Below are positions 16,284-24,794 of a DNA stretch of 64,000 nt, in pieces. Under the pieces are notes generated by a model. That model searched no databases and had not been told where the DNA came from. It saw only the letters and a list, made by a program, of their open reading frames with translations. Where the stretch lies: assembly GCF_001507595.1 (NCBI RefSeq), contig NZ_LQBQ01000037.1:142123-206122 (forward strand), read 5' to 3'. The DNA comes from Ruegeria marisrubri. GTDB lineage: Bacteria > Pseudomonadota > Alphaproteobacteria > Rhodobacterales > Rhodobacteraceae. How positions within the stretch are numbered: position 1 is the stretch's first letter; each line of letters opens with the position of its first letter. The position numbers were made by a program, and so were the translations under genes.

Positions 16284-17474
16284 ATGAGCTTTCAGAATCC
16301 CGTTTTCATCCCGGGCCCGACCAACATTCCGGAAAGCCTCCGCAAAGCCTGCGACATGCCGACCATCGACCATCGCTCGCCGTTGTTCGGGCAGATTCTG
16401 CACCCGGCCCGCGAAGGAGTCCGGAAGGTGCTCAAAAGCGACAGCGCCGAGATTTTCATCTTCCCCTCCACGGGGACCGGGGGCTGGGAAACCGCGCTGA
16501 CCAACACCCTGTCGGCCGGCGACACGGTTCTGGCGGCCCGCAACGGCATGTTCAGCCATCGCTGGATCGACATGTGTCAGCGGCACGGGCTGAAGGTCGA
16601 TATCGTCGAAACCGCCTGGGGCGAAGGGCTGCCGGCCGACCGCTATGCCGAGATTCTGGCGGCAGACACGGCCCACGAGATCAGGGCGGTGCTGGCCACC
16701 CACAACGAAACCGCGACCGGCGTGAAATCGGACATCGCCGCCGTGCGCCGCGCATTGGATGCTGCCGGTCATCCGGCCATGCTGTTCGTGGATGGCGTGT
16801 CCTCGATCGCATCCATGGATTTCCGGTTCGATGAATGGGGCGTGGACGTGGCCGTCACCGGGTCGCAGAAAGGCTTCATGCTGCCGGCGGGCCTGGCCAT
16901 TGTCGGGTTCAGCCGGAAGGCGATGGACGCGACAAGGACCGGGACACTGCCGCGCACCTTCTTTGACGTGCACGACATGGCCAAGGGATATGCCAGCAAT
17001 GCCTATCCCTATACCCCCGCCGTCGGGTTGCTGAACGGACTCAACCAGGCTTGCGACCTGCTGCTGCGCGAAGGTCTGGAGAACGTCTTTGCCCGGCATC
17101 ACCGCATTGCCGAGGGTGTGCGCGCAGCGGTGCGCGCCTGGGGCCTCGACCTATGTGCGGTGGACCCGTCGGTCTATTCCGACACGGTCAGCGCGATCCG
17201 CACGCCCGAGGGTTTCAACGCGACCGACATCGTCACCCATGCGGCCGAGAAATACGGCGTGGCCTTCGGTGTGGGGCTCGGCGAGGTCGCGGGCAAGGTG
17301 TTCCGCATCGGGCATCTGGGAAGCCTGACGGATGTGATGGCCCTGTCCGGCATCGCCACCGCCGAGATGTGCATGGCGGATCTGGGGCTGGACATCAAAC
17401 TCGGCTCGGGTGTGGCCGCCGCACAGGACTATTACCGCGGGCACCCGGCCGAAGCACACAAGGACGCTGCCTGA
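16284..17474 (+). CDS. bhcA: L-aspartate--glyoxylate aminotransferase (BhcA)
   Basis: A 396-residue class V PLP aminotransferase that transfers the amino group of aspartate to glyoxylate, giving glycine and oxaloacetate. It opens the beta-hydroxyaspartate cycle and regenerates its glycine. The fold signature PSTGTGGWETALTNTL sits at residues 61-76, and the PLP lysine is K196 in VTGSQKGFMLPAG. The start has a clean AAGGAG site. Serine-glyoxylate aminotransferase is the close relative, but the fixed order bhcA-B-C-D and the divergent IclR gene identify this cycle. It overlaps or nearly touches bhcB. Confidence 0.93.
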   Translation: MSFQNPVFIPGPTNIPESLRKACDMPTIDHRSPLFGQILHPAREGVRKVLKSDSAEIFIFPSTGTGGWETALTNTLSAGDTVLAARNGMFSHRWIDMCQRHGLKVDIVETAWGEGLPADRYAEILAADTAHEIRAVLATHNETATGVKSDIAAVRRALDAAGHPAMLFVDGVSSIASMDFRFDEWGVDVAVTGSQKGFMLPAGLAIVGFSRKAMDATRTGTLPRTFFDVHDMAKGYASNAYPYTPAVGLLNGLNQACDLLLREGLENVFARHHRIAEGVRAAVRAWGLDLCAVDPSVYSDTVSAIRTPEGFNATDIVTHAAEKYGVAFGVGLGEVAGKVFRIGHLGSLTDVMALSGIATAEMCMADLGLDIKLGSGVAAAQDYYRGHPAEAHKDAA

Positions 17475-17488
17475 TGAAGGATTGCACC

Positions 17489-18442
17489 ATGTACATCCCG
17501 ACCTACGACGACATGCTGGCGGCCCACGACCGGATCGCGCCTCATATCCGCCGAACCCCGATCCGGACGTCGGATTACCTCAACGAACTGACCGGGGCGC
17601 AACTGTTCTTCAAATGCGAGAACTTTCAGGAACCGGGCGCGTTCAAGGTGCGCGGCGCTGCAAATGCGGTGTTCGGCCTGGACGATGAACAGGCCAGAAA
17701 AGGCGTCGCGACCCATTCCTCGGGCAATCATGCCTCGTGCCTGTCATATGCAGCAATGAAGCGGGGCATCCCCTGCAATGTCGTCATGCCGCGCACCGCA
17801 CCGCAGGCCAAGAAGGACACCGTGCGTCGCTATGGCGGCAAGATCACCGAATGTGAACCGTCGACCTCGTCGCGCGAGGCGACCTTTGCCGAGGTCCAGG
17901 CGGCCACGGGCGGAGATTTTGTCCATCCCTACAACGACCCTCGGGTGATCGCCGGACAAGGCACCTGCGCGCGCGAGTTCATGGAACAGACCGACGGGCT
18001 GGATATGGTCGTCGCGCCCATCGGCGGCGGGGGCATGGTGTCGGGCACCTGCCTGACCCTGTCGACCCTGGCCCCGGAAACCCGGATCATCGCGGCCGAA
18101 CCGGAACAGGCCGACGACGCCTATCGCAGCTTCAAGGCCGGTCACATCATCGCCGACGACGCGCCCAAGACCATCGCGGATGGGCTGCTGGTGCCGCTGA
18201 AGGAACTGACCTGGCACTTCGTGTCCAACCATGTCTCGGAGATCTACACCGCGACCGAGCAGGAGATTGTCGACGCGATGAAACTGACCTGGAAACACCT
18301 GCGCGTGGTGATGGAGCCGTCCTCGGCGGTGCCGCTGGCGACGGTGCTGAAAAATCCCGACGCCTTTCGGGGCAAACGCGTCGGCGTGATCATCACCGGG
18401 GGCAATGTCGATCTGGACAGACTGCCCTGGCTGGCTGCCTGA
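17489..18442 (+). CDS. bhcB: beta-Hydroxyaspartate dehydratase (BhcB)
   Basis: A 317-residue fold-type II PLP enzyme. It dehydrates erythro-beta-hydroxyaspartate to iminosuccinate, the third step of the cycle. The PLP lysine is K53 (FQEPGAFKVRGAANAV), and the phosphate loop is GGGGMVSG at residues 179-186. Threonine dehydratase and serine racemase look similar, but the operon context is decisive. I prefer ATG 17489 (MYIPTYDD, AAGGA site 8 bases upstream); an in-frame ATG at 17474 overlaps the bhcA stop. Confidence 0.93.
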   Translation: MYIPTYDDMLAAHDRIAPHIRRTPIRTSDYLNELTGAQLFFKCENFQEPGAFKVRGAANAVFGLDDEQARKGVATHSSGNHASCLSYAAMKRGIPCNVVMPRTAPQAKKDTVRRYGGKITECEPSTSSREATFAEVQAATGGDFVHPYNDPRVIAGQGTCAREFMEQTDGLDMVVAPIGGGGMVSGTCLTLSTLAPETRIIAAEPEQADDAYRSFKAGHIIADDAPKTIADGLLVPLKELTWHFVSNHVSEIYTATEQEIVDAMKLTWKHLRVVMEPSSAVPLATVLKNPDAFRGKRVGVIITGGNVDLDRLPWLAA

Positions 18443-18484
18443 CCCCTGGCACAATTGAAACGCAACCCGACACAGGAAACGGAC

Positions 18485-19648
18485 ATGAAAGACATGACCA
18501 ATCTCGACGCATTCGAAGTGGGCTTCGACATCCCGGCCAAGCCCGGCATGGACGAAGCGGACATCCAGACCCCCTGCCTTGTGCTGGATCTGGATGCGCT
18601 CGAACGCAACATCCGGAAGATGGGCGATTATGCCAAGGCGCATGACATGCGGCACCGGGTACACGGCAAGATGCACAAATCGGTGGATGTGGCAAAACTG
18701 CAGGAAAGGCTGGGCGGCGCCGTCGGCGTCTGCTGTCAGAAAGTGTCCGAGGCCGAGGTTTTCGTCCGGGGCGGCATCAGGGACGTCCTGGTCTCGAACC
18801 AAGTGCGGGATCCGGCCAAGATCGACCGTCTGGCCCGTCTGCCCAAGCTGGGCAGCCGCATCATCGTCTGTGTCGATGATCTCGACAACGTGGCCGAACT
18901 GTCCGCCGCCGCCGTCAAACACGGCACGCAAATCGAAGTCTTCGTCGAAATCGACTGCGGCGCAGGGCGCTGCGGCGTCACCACCACGCCCGAGGTGGTC
19001 GAGATCGCCAAGGCCGTGGAAGCGGCGCCGAACCTGAAATTCGCCGGCATTCAGGCCTATCAGGGCGCGATGCAGCACCTCGACAGCTACGAGGCGCGCA
19101 AGGAAAAGCTGGATATCGCCATCGCGATGGTGAAAGACGCCGTTGACGGCCTGAAGGCCGTGGGCATCACCTGCGAGCTGGTCTCGGGCGGCGGAACCGG
19201 CTCTTACTATTTCGAGTCGAACTCGGGCGTGTACAACGAGCTTCAGTGTGGCTCCTACGCCTTCATGGATGCCGACTATGGCCGGATCCTCGACAAGGAC
19301 GGCAACCGGATCGATCAGGGCGAATGGGAAAACGCCTTTTTCATTCTGACCAGCGTCATGAGCCATGCAAAGCCGGACAAGGCGATCGTGGATGCGGGCC
19401 TCAAGGCGCAATCGGTGGACAGCGGCCTGCCGGTCGTTTTTGGCCGCGACGATGTGGAATACGTCAAATGCTCGGACGAGCACGGCGTCGTCATGGACCC
19501 GAAGGGCGTGCTGAAGGTCAATGACAAGCTGAGGCTGGTGCCGGGCCACTGCGACCCGACCGCGAATGTGCACGACTGGTATGTCGGCGTCCGCAACGGC
19601 AAGGTCGAATGCGTCTGGCCGGTATCCGCCCGCGGCCGCGCCTACTGA
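18485..19648 (+). CDS. bhcC: beta-Hydroxyaspartate aldolase (BhcC)
   Basis: A 387-residue fold-type III PLP enzyme of the D-threonine aldolase/DSD1 family. It condenses glycine with glyoxylate to erythro-beta-hydroxyaspartate, the carbon-carbon bond-forming step. The Schiff-base lysine is K62 in HRVHGKMHKSVD. The metal-binding end GHCDPTANVHDWY is intact. The start is ATG 18485 behind AGGAAA, giving the length I recall for the Paracoccus enzyme. It lies 42 bp after bhcB in the same operon. Confidence 0.93.
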   Translation: MKDMTNLDAFEVGFDIPAKPGMDEADIQTPCLVLDLDALERNIRKMGDYAKAHDMRHRVHGKMHKSVDVAKLQERLGGAVGVCCQKVSEAEVFVRGGIRDVLVSNQVRDPAKIDRLARLPKLGSRIIVCVDDLDNVAELSAAAVKHGTQIEVFVEIDCGAGRCGVTTTPEVVEIAKAVEAAPNLKFAGIQAYQGAMQHLDSYEARKEKLDIAIAMVKDAVDGLKAVGITCELVSGGGTGSYYFESNSGVYNELQCGSYAFMDADYGRILDKDGNRIDQGEWENAFFILTSVMSHAKPDKAIVDAGLKAQSVDSGLPVVFGRDDVEYVKCSDEHGVVMDPKGVLKVNDKLRLVPGHCDPTANVHDWYVGVRNGKVECVWPVSARGRAY

Positions 19649-19666
19649 GCAATATCAAACAGCACG

Positions 19667-19687
19667 GTCCGGCCGGATGCGCCGGAC
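19667..19687 (+). promoter_or_regulatory. Hairpin in the bhcC-bhcD gap
   Basis: GTCCGGC and GCCGGAC pair over 7 bp around a 7-base loop in the 107-bp gap between bhcC and bhcD. No T-run follows. It may stabilise or process the mRNA, or may be incidental in GC-rich sequence. Confidence 0.35.
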
Positions 19688-19755
19688 AGCCGCCCGTGTG
19701 ACATGCGCTTTCCGGCACCGTCGCGCGGGCGCACAAATATCCAGTGGAGAAACCC

Positions 19756-20721
19756 ATGTTGATTGTTCCCGAACGCGAGATCGCCGATCTGATGACCCGC
19801 GAAGCGGCCTTTGATGCCGTCGAACAGGTCTTTGCGTCCATGGCATCAGGCGATGCCTACAACTTCCCCGTCGTGCGCGAGGCCATCGGTCACGAGGATG
19901 CGCTTTACGGCTTCAAGGGAGGGTTCGACCGGGCCGGGCTGACGCTGGGTCTGAAGGCGGGCGGCTATTGGCCGAACAACCTGGAAAAGCACGGGTTGAT
20001 CAACCATCAGTCAACCGTCTTCCTGTTCGATCCAGACACCGGCAGGCCCACGGCAATGGTCGGGGGCAACCTGCTGACCGCCTTGCGCACGGCGGCGGCA
20101 TCTTCGGTGTCGATCAAGCATCTTGCGCGCACCGACGCCAAGATTCTCGGCATGATCGGCGCGGGCCACCAGGCGGCCTTTCAGCTCCGGGCAGCGCTGG
20201 AACAGCGCAACTTCGAGAAGGTCATCGGCTGGAATTATCACCCCGAGATGCTGCCGAATATCGAGAAGGTCGCCGCCGAAGCCGGCATTCCGTTCGAGGC
20301 TGTCCCACTGGACGGGATGCGGCAAGCGGATGTGATCATCTCGATCACATCCGCCTTCGCACCGTCGCTGATGGCAGATCATGTGAGTGCCGGGACCCAT
20401 GTCGCCTGCATGGGGACCGACACCAAGGGCAAGCAGGAGGTCGAATCGGCACTGCTGGCCGGGGCCGGCGTGTTCACCGACGAGGTGGCGCAGTCCGTCA
20501 CCATCGGAGAAGCCCAGCACGCGGTGGCCGAGGGGCTGATCAAGGAAAGCGACGTGGCGCAGCTGGGCGCGGTGATCAACGGCACCCATCCGGGCCGGTC
20601 GTCGGATGACCAGATCACCCTGTTCGACGGAACCGGTGTCGGGCTTCAGGATCTTGCGGTGGCCGCTTCGGTGGTCGAGCTTGCGGTGCGCAAGGGCATC
20701 GCGATCGAGGTCGATTTCTGA
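19756..20721 (+). CDS. bhcD: Iminosuccinate reductase (BhcD)
   Basis: A 321-residue member of the ornithine cyclodeaminase/mu-crystallin family with the Rossmann fingerprint LGMIGAGHQAAFQL around residues 131-144. BhcD reduces iminosuccinate to aspartate with NAD(P)H, closing the cycle so that BhcA can again make oxaloacetate. Conserved family features include the Lys in LGLKAGGYWPNN and the FTDEVAQS block. The start at 19756 follows GGAGA. It ends the operon and is followed by two hairpins. Confidence 0.92.
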   Translation: MLIVPEREIADLMTREAAFDAVEQVFASMASGDAYNFPVVREAIGHEDALYGFKGGFDRAGLTLGLKAGGYWPNNLEKHGLINHQSTVFLFDPDTGRPTAMVGGNLLTALRTAAASSVSIKHLARTDAKILGMIGAGHQAAFQLRAALEQRNFEKVIGWNYHPEMLPNIEKVAAEAGIPFEAVPLDGMRQADVIISITSAFAPSLMADHVSAGTHVACMGTDTKGKQEVESALLAGAGVFTDEVAQSVTIGEAQHAVAEGLIKESDVAQLGAVINGTHPGRSSDDQITLFDGTGVGLQDLAVAASVVELAVRKGIAIEVDF

Positions 20722-20728
20722 ACATGGA

Positions 20729-20762
20729 CCGCTGCGACCGGCCCGTGCCGGGGTCGCAGCGG
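20729..20762 (+). terminator. First hairpin after bhcD
   Basis: CCGCTGCGACC and GGTCGCAGCGG form a perfect 11-bp stem eight bases after the bhcD stop. No T-run follows, so it may act together with the canonical terminator 28 bases further on. Confidence 0.5.
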
Positions 20763-20789
20763 GGCACGTCGCCTCCGTGTCCACTTCTG

Positions 20790-20813
20790 CCCCGCTCATC
20801 GAGCGGGGTTTTT
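20790..20813 (+). terminator. Rho-independent terminator of bhcABCD
   Basis: CCCCGCTC and GAGCGGGG pair over 8 bp with a 3-base loop, followed directly by five Ts. It is a canonical plus-strand terminator at the end of the bhc operon. Confidence 0.85.
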
Positions 20814-20841
20814 CATGGCCAGTGGCAACCGCCTGGCGACC

Positions 20842-20871
20842 AAAAAAAAGCGGCGCAGTCACCTGCGCCGC
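20842..20871 (-). terminator. Rho-independent terminator of the minus-strand purine operon
   Basis: On the minus strand GCGGCGCAG and CTGCGCCGC form a 9-bp stem with a 4-base loop, followed by eight Ts (the A-run at 20842-20849 on the plus strand). It ends the transcript of the permease at 20917-22341. Confidence 0.85.
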
Positions 20872-20916
20872 CTTGGTGTTGGCCCGGCTGTGCGCCGGGC
20901 GTGTTGTCCCGATCGA

Positions 20917-22341
20917 TCACACGTGATCGTCGTTGCCAAGTGACCCGCGGCCATGGCCGGCCAGACCGCCCGAGACCTCTTCGGTGGCCTCGTCCGACAG
21001 TTCCTCGGGCAGCAGCAGGTTCAACACGATCGCGATGACCGCCGCCGGCAGAATCCCGGATGTGGCCAGAACCTTGAGCGTTCCAGGCAGGTATTGCAGT
21101 GCGTCGGGCTCAAGCTGCAGGCCAAGGCCCAAGCTCAGCGAGATCGCGAAGATCACCATATTGCGGCGGTTCCAGTTCACGTCGGACAGCATCGAGATGC
21201 CAGCGGCAACCACCATCCCGAACATCACGATGACGCCGCCGCCCAGAACCTCGATCGGGATCGACGAGATGATCGCGCCGATCTTCGGGATCAGCCCGCA
21301 CAGGATCAGGAAAATCGCGCCGATGGTGACGACCATGCGGCTCATGACCCCGGTCATGGCGATCAGGCCGACATTCTGGCTGAACGAGGTGTTCGGCAGC
21401 GCGCCAAACAGCCCCGAGATGGCGGTGCCGATACCGTCGGCGAATGTCGCGCCCTGGATTTCCTTGTCGGTGGCCTCGCGCCCGGCGCCGCCCTTGGTGA
21501 TCCCCGAAACGTCGCCCACGGTTTCCACCGCCGAGACGAAGGACATCGCGCAGAAGCCGACGATCGCAGCCACCGAGAATTCCAGCCCGAAATGCAGCGG
21601 ATTGGGCAGAGCGAAGGACGCGGCGCGGCCGACATTGCCCAGATTCACCTGGCCAAGTGCAAAGGCCACGGCATACCCGACCAGAAGACCGATCAGAACC
21701 GCCGAAACCGACAACATGCCGCGGGCAAAGAATTTCAGACCCAGCGTCACGACGATCACGGTTCCGGCCATGAACCAGTTCAGCCCCGATCCGTATTCCT
21801 CGGTGCCGATCGCGGGCACGCCTCCGGCCGCGTATTGAATGCCGACCTTGACCAGCGCCAGGCCGATCATCGTGACCACCAGCCCGGTGACCAGCGGCGG
21901 CAGCGCGAACCGGATGCGGCCGATGAACAGGCCGAGGAAGGCGTGGAACAGGCCGCCGACGACGATGCCCCCCATCAGCACGGCGATTGCATCGACCCCT
22001 TTGCCCGCCACCAGCGGGATCATGATCGGAATGAACGCAAAGGATGTGCCCTGCACGATCGGCAATCGGGCGCCGACGGGGCCGACCCCGACCGACTGGA
22101 ACAGAGTCGCGACGCCGGCAAAAAACATCGACATCTGGATCATGTAGATCATCTGCGGAAAATCAGGGCTGTTCGATCCGAACCCGAACCCGGCTGCACC
22201 GCAGACGATGATGGCCGGCGTGACATTGGACACGAACATCGCCAGCACATGCTGAATGCCCAGTGGAACCGCCTTGAGGATCGGCGGCGAGTAATTCGGA
22301 TCCCGGAGCTGTTCCGGGGTACCGATAGTTGCATCTGACAT
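20917..22341 (-). CDS. NCS2 family purine (xanthine/urate-type) permease
   Basis: A 474-residue membrane protein with about 14 helices of the nucleobase-cation symporter-2 family. Motifs are the N-terminal QHVLAMF, the helix-8 acidic motif SAVETVGDVSG, and ALPNTSFSQNVGLIAMTG, whose QNxGxxxxTG form is typical of xanthine/urate rather than uracil transporters. It is the last gene of an operon with allA and puuE-uraD (54-bp gap). Uptake of urate or xanthine for the catabolic genes around it is the natural role; the exact substrate is unproven. Confidence 0.88.
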   Translation of the reverse strand: MSDATIGTPEQLRDPNYSPPILKAVPLGIQHVLAMFVSNVTPAIIVCGAAGFGFGSNSPDFPQMIYMIQMSMFFAGVATLFQSVGVGPVGARLPIVQGTSFAFIPIMIPLVAGKGVDAIAVLMGGIVVGGLFHAFLGLFIGRIRFALPPLVTGLVVTMIGLALVKVGIQYAAGGVPAIGTEEYGSGLNWFMAGTVIVVTLGLKFFARGMLSVSAVLIGLLVGYAVAFALGQVNLGNVGRAASFALPNPLHFGLEFSVAAIVGFCAMSFVSAVETVGDVSGITKGGAGREATDKEIQGATFADGIGTAISGLFGALPNTSFSQNVGLIAMTGVMSRMVVTIGAIFLILCGLIPKIGAIISSIPIEVLGGGVIVMFGMVVAAGISMLSDVNWNRRNMVIFAISLSLGLGLQLEPDALQYLPGTLKVLATSGILPAAVIAIVLNLLLPEELSDEATEEVSGGLAGHGRGSLGNDDHV

Positions 22342-22395
22342 TGGGTCTTTCCCTCCCTGGTGATGCGCAAGCCGGCTCCTCCTCCGGCGGTTGCG

Positions 22396-22881
22396 CTAAT
22401 CTGTGATCGTGTACGCCTCCTGGAACCAGTGTTCCTCGAGGTTGGGGCCGCTTCCGATACGGTCGACAACGGCGAACAGTCCCGGCGCAAAAAGCGGCGT
22501 CAGCACGCCATGCCAGGTGTTGCGGTGATAGTTCACCCCCTGACCCGGCGCGGTCTTGAAGGCGAGGGGCTGGCCCGGCGTGCCGTCGATGTCGGGCGCC
22601 ACCACCACCACGAACGGCTTGTCAGACAGCGGCAGGAAGGCCTGGCTGCCATCCGGGTGACGTTCGACCATGTCCAGTGTGATGGGCAGGTTGAAGGCTT
22701 GCGACTGGAACACGCTGATCCCCGCGCGCCCGTCGCTGAAATCCAGTTGCGCGCGGTCGTGATACCGCGCGCATTTGCCCTGGTTGATGTATTTGTCCAC
22801 CGCCCCGGCCGCTTCGATGACGTCACCGAATGGCGCGAAGGCCTGCGCCGTCAATGGCCGGAGCTTCAGCGTCCGGCTCAT
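22396..22881 (-). CDS. allA: Ureidoglycolate lyase (AllA)
   Basis: A 161-residue cupin-like enzyme that splits (S)-ureidoglycolate into glyoxylate and urea, the last step of allantoin breakdown. Family blocks are FAPFGDVIEA near the N-terminus, FQSQAFNLPITLDMVERHP, and YHRNTWHGVLTPL, which holds active-site histidines. Its start overlaps the stop of puuE-uraD (ATGA), so the two are translationally coupled. Its glyoxylate product is the substrate of the bhc operon 2 kb away. Confidence 0.92.
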   Translation of the reverse strand: MSRTLKLRPLTAQAFAPFGDVIEAAGAVDKYINQGKCARYHDRAQLDFSDGRAGISVFQSQAFNLPITLDMVERHPDGSQAFLPLSDKPFVVVVAPDIDGTPGQPLAFKTAPGQGVNYHRNTWHGVLTPLFAPGLFAVVDRIGSGPNLEEHWFQEAYTITD

Positions 22882-24290
22882 GCCGAAAACTTCTCGATCA
22901 GCCGCAACCCGGCGATCCGTTCGACCTGACGGCAGGCCTCGGCAAACTCGGTGTCCCGGTCGTTGTTCAGGCGGCGGTGGAAGGCCTCGAGAATGCTGGC
23001 CTTGGTGTTGTCCTTGACCGCGATGATGAAGGGAAAGCCGAATTTCGAGGTATAGGCCTGGTTCAGCGCCGTGAATTCCGCGCGCTCCTCATCGGTCAGC
23101 ATGTCCAGCCCGGCACCGGCCTGCTCGGCCGTGCTTTCCCTGGTCAGACGGCCTGCGGCGGCCAGCTTTCCGGCCAGATCCGGGTGCGCGTTGAGGACAC
23201 CAAGGCGCTGCTCGGTCGTGGCCGAGCGAAACACCCGCGCCAACGCGCTGTGAATGCCGGCCGCGTTGTCATGGGTCGGGCCAAGCTCCAGGTCAAAGGC
23301 GCCTTCGGCGATCCACGGGCTGTGTTCGAACACGCCACCGAATTCGGCGACAAAGCTTTCCTTGTTCATCTCCGATGGGGCAAGGCGCTTCACCGGAGGA
23401 TGTTCCCTTGCCCAATGGTCCGCGATCTGTTCGCGCGTGGCGAACCAGACACCGTCATGGCTGGCGAAATGCTCCAGTGCCCGTTTCAGCGCCATTGCGC
23501 GGCCGGGCCGCCCGATCAGACGGCAATGCAACCCGATCGAGAGCATCTTCGGCGCCCCGGCCTCGCCTTCGGCATACAGCATGTCAAAGCTGTCCTTCAG
23601 ATAGCTTTCGAACTGCGCACCGGTGGTAAAGCCCGCCTGGATCGCAAAGCGCATGTCGTTGCAATCCATCGTGTACGGCACGATCAGCTGATCCTTGCCG
23701 CCCGCCTTGACCCAATAGGGCAGATCATCGGCATAGCTGTCCGCGACATAGGCAAAATCGCCTTCTGCGGCGACCAGATCGATGGTGTTCATCGAACAGC
23801 GGCCGGTATACCATCCGCGTGGCCGCTGGCCCGTGACTTCGGTATGCAGCCGGATCGCTTCCCGGATCTGGGCGCGTTCCTCGGCCTCGCCCATGTCCTT
23901 GTGTTCGATCCATTTCAACCCGTGGCTGGCGATTTCCCACCCGGCAGCCTTCATCGCAGCGACCTGTTCGGGCGCACGGGCAAGCGCGGTGGCGACGCCG
24001 TAGACGGTAATCGGCAGATCGCGCAGAATTCGATGCACCCGCCAGAACCCGGCGCGGCTGCCGTATTCATAGATCGATTCCATGTTCCAGTGCCTTTGCC
24101 CCGGCCACGGGGCGGCCCCGGTGATCTCGGACAGAAAGGCCTCGGACGCGGGATCGCCGTGCAGAATGCAGTTTTCACCTCCTTCTTCATAGTTCAGCAC
24201 GATCTGAACGGCGATCTTCGCCCCATTCGGCCAGTTCGCTGCAGGCACGTTCGCGCCATAACCGGTCATGTCTCTAGGGTATCGTTTCAC
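22878..24290 (-). CDS. puuE-uraD: Fused allantoinase PuuE - OHCU decarboxylase UraD
   Basis: A 470-residue two-domain enzyme. Residues ~1-305 are a PuuE-type (metal-independent, polysaccharide-deacetylase fold) allantoinase: KIAVQIVLNYEEGGEN, WEIASHGLKWIEH, RGWYTGRCSMNT. Residues ~306-470 are 2-oxo-4-hydroxy-4-carboxy-5-ureidoimidazoline decarboxylase: FVAEFGGVFEHSPWIAE, LNAHPDLAGKLA with the active-site His, and KFGFPFIIAVK. Together they turn OHCU into S-allantoin and then open it to allantoate. The start is GTG 24290 with an AAGGA site; homologues begin at KRYPRD. It is the first gene of the minus-strand operon and diverges from hiuH. Confidence 0.93.
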   Translation of the reverse strand: MKRYPRDMTGYGANVPAANWPNGAKIAVQIVLNYEEGGENCILHGDPASEAFLSEITGAAPWPGQRHWNMESIYEYGSRAGFWRVHRILRDLPITVYGVATALARAPEQVAAMKAAGWEIASHGLKWIEHKDMGEAEERAQIREAIRLHTEVTGQRPRGWYTGRCSMNTIDLVAAEGDFAYVADSYADDLPYWVKAGGKDQLIVPYTMDCNDMRFAIQAGFTTGAQFESYLKDSFDMLYAEGEAGAPKMLSIGLHCRLIGRPGRAMALKRALEHFASHDGVWFATREQIADHWAREHPPVKRLAPSEMNKESFVAEFGGVFEHSPWIAEGAFDLELGPTHDNAAGIHSALARVFRSATTEQRLGVLNAHPDLAGKLAAAGRLTRESTAEQAGAGLDMLTDEERAEFTALNQAYTSKFGFPFIIAVKDNTKASILEAFHRRLNNDRDTEFAEACRQVERIAGLRLIEKFSA

Positions 24291-24340
24291 ATGGTTTTCC
24301 TTCTGCTGGAGCGAGAGATAGACCATAAAATGCACAGCGT

Positions 24341-24359
24341 TTTTCAAAAAATATGAAAA
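24341..24359. promoter_or_regulatory. A/T-rich dyad in the puuE-hiuH divergent gap
   Basis: TTTTCA and TGAAAA are inverted around 7 bases in the gap between divergent genes. It resembles the stronger TTTCA/TGAAA dyad before xdhA (28091-28109) and may be a site for one of the LysR proteins. The arms are short, so it could be chance. Confidence 0.3.
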
Positions 24360-24435
24360 GGTGCTTCGAACAGGCCGGCTTTGCCACCCGACAGGAATTG
24401 CGCGTAGAAAAAGCACAGCCTGAGGAGAGTTTCAT

Positions 24436-24789
24436 ATGACCGGATATCTTACGACACATGTTCTGGACACGGCGCGCGGATGCCCGGCCGAAGGATTGAA
24501 GATCGAGCTGTTTCGGATAGAGGGCGCTGGTCGCACCCTGCTGAAGACCCTGGTCACCAATGACGACGGCCGGACCGATGAGCAGATCTTGCCGGAGGCC
24601 GAATTTGCGGTGGGCGAATACGAACTGGTATTTCATGCCGGCCCATACCTTGATGCCAATGGCACGCCGCCGGAAACGCCGCGCTTTCTGGACGTGATCC
24701 CGATCCGGTTCGGCATGTCCGAGCGATCGCACTATCACGTGCCGCTTCTGCTTTCTCCGTTCGGCTATTCCACCTATCGCGGCAGCTGA
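24436..24789 (+). CDS. hiuH: 5-Hydroxyisourate hydrolase (transthyretin-like)
   Basis: A 117-residue protein. It has the three signature elements of HIU hydrolase: the N-terminal [16 protein letters not shown], the central VTNDDGRTD, and the C-terminal tetrapeptide YRGS. It hydrolyses 5-hydroxyisourate, the product of PuuD, to OHCU, which UraD then decarboxylates. It has no signal peptide, so it is cytoplasmic. It is transcribed alone, divergent from the puuE-uraD operon and convergent with a LysR gene. Confidence 0.96.
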   Translation: MTGYLTTHVLDTARGCPAEGLKIELFRIEGAGRTLLKTLVTNDDGRTDEQILPEAEFAVGEYELVFHAGPYLDANGTPPETPRFLDVIPIRFGMSERSHYHVPLLLSPFGYSTYRGS

Positions 24790-24794
24790 CACCG

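Noticed and set aside
17744..19573. A 609-codon open frame antisense to bhcB-bhcC
   Set aside because: It spans two well-supported genes and shows no domain or start signal.
20917..20940. GATCACACGTGATC-like dyad at the end of the NCS2 permease
   Set aside because: It is part of the C-terminal codons of the permease and does not have the spacing or flanks of the sdhC/sucC element.
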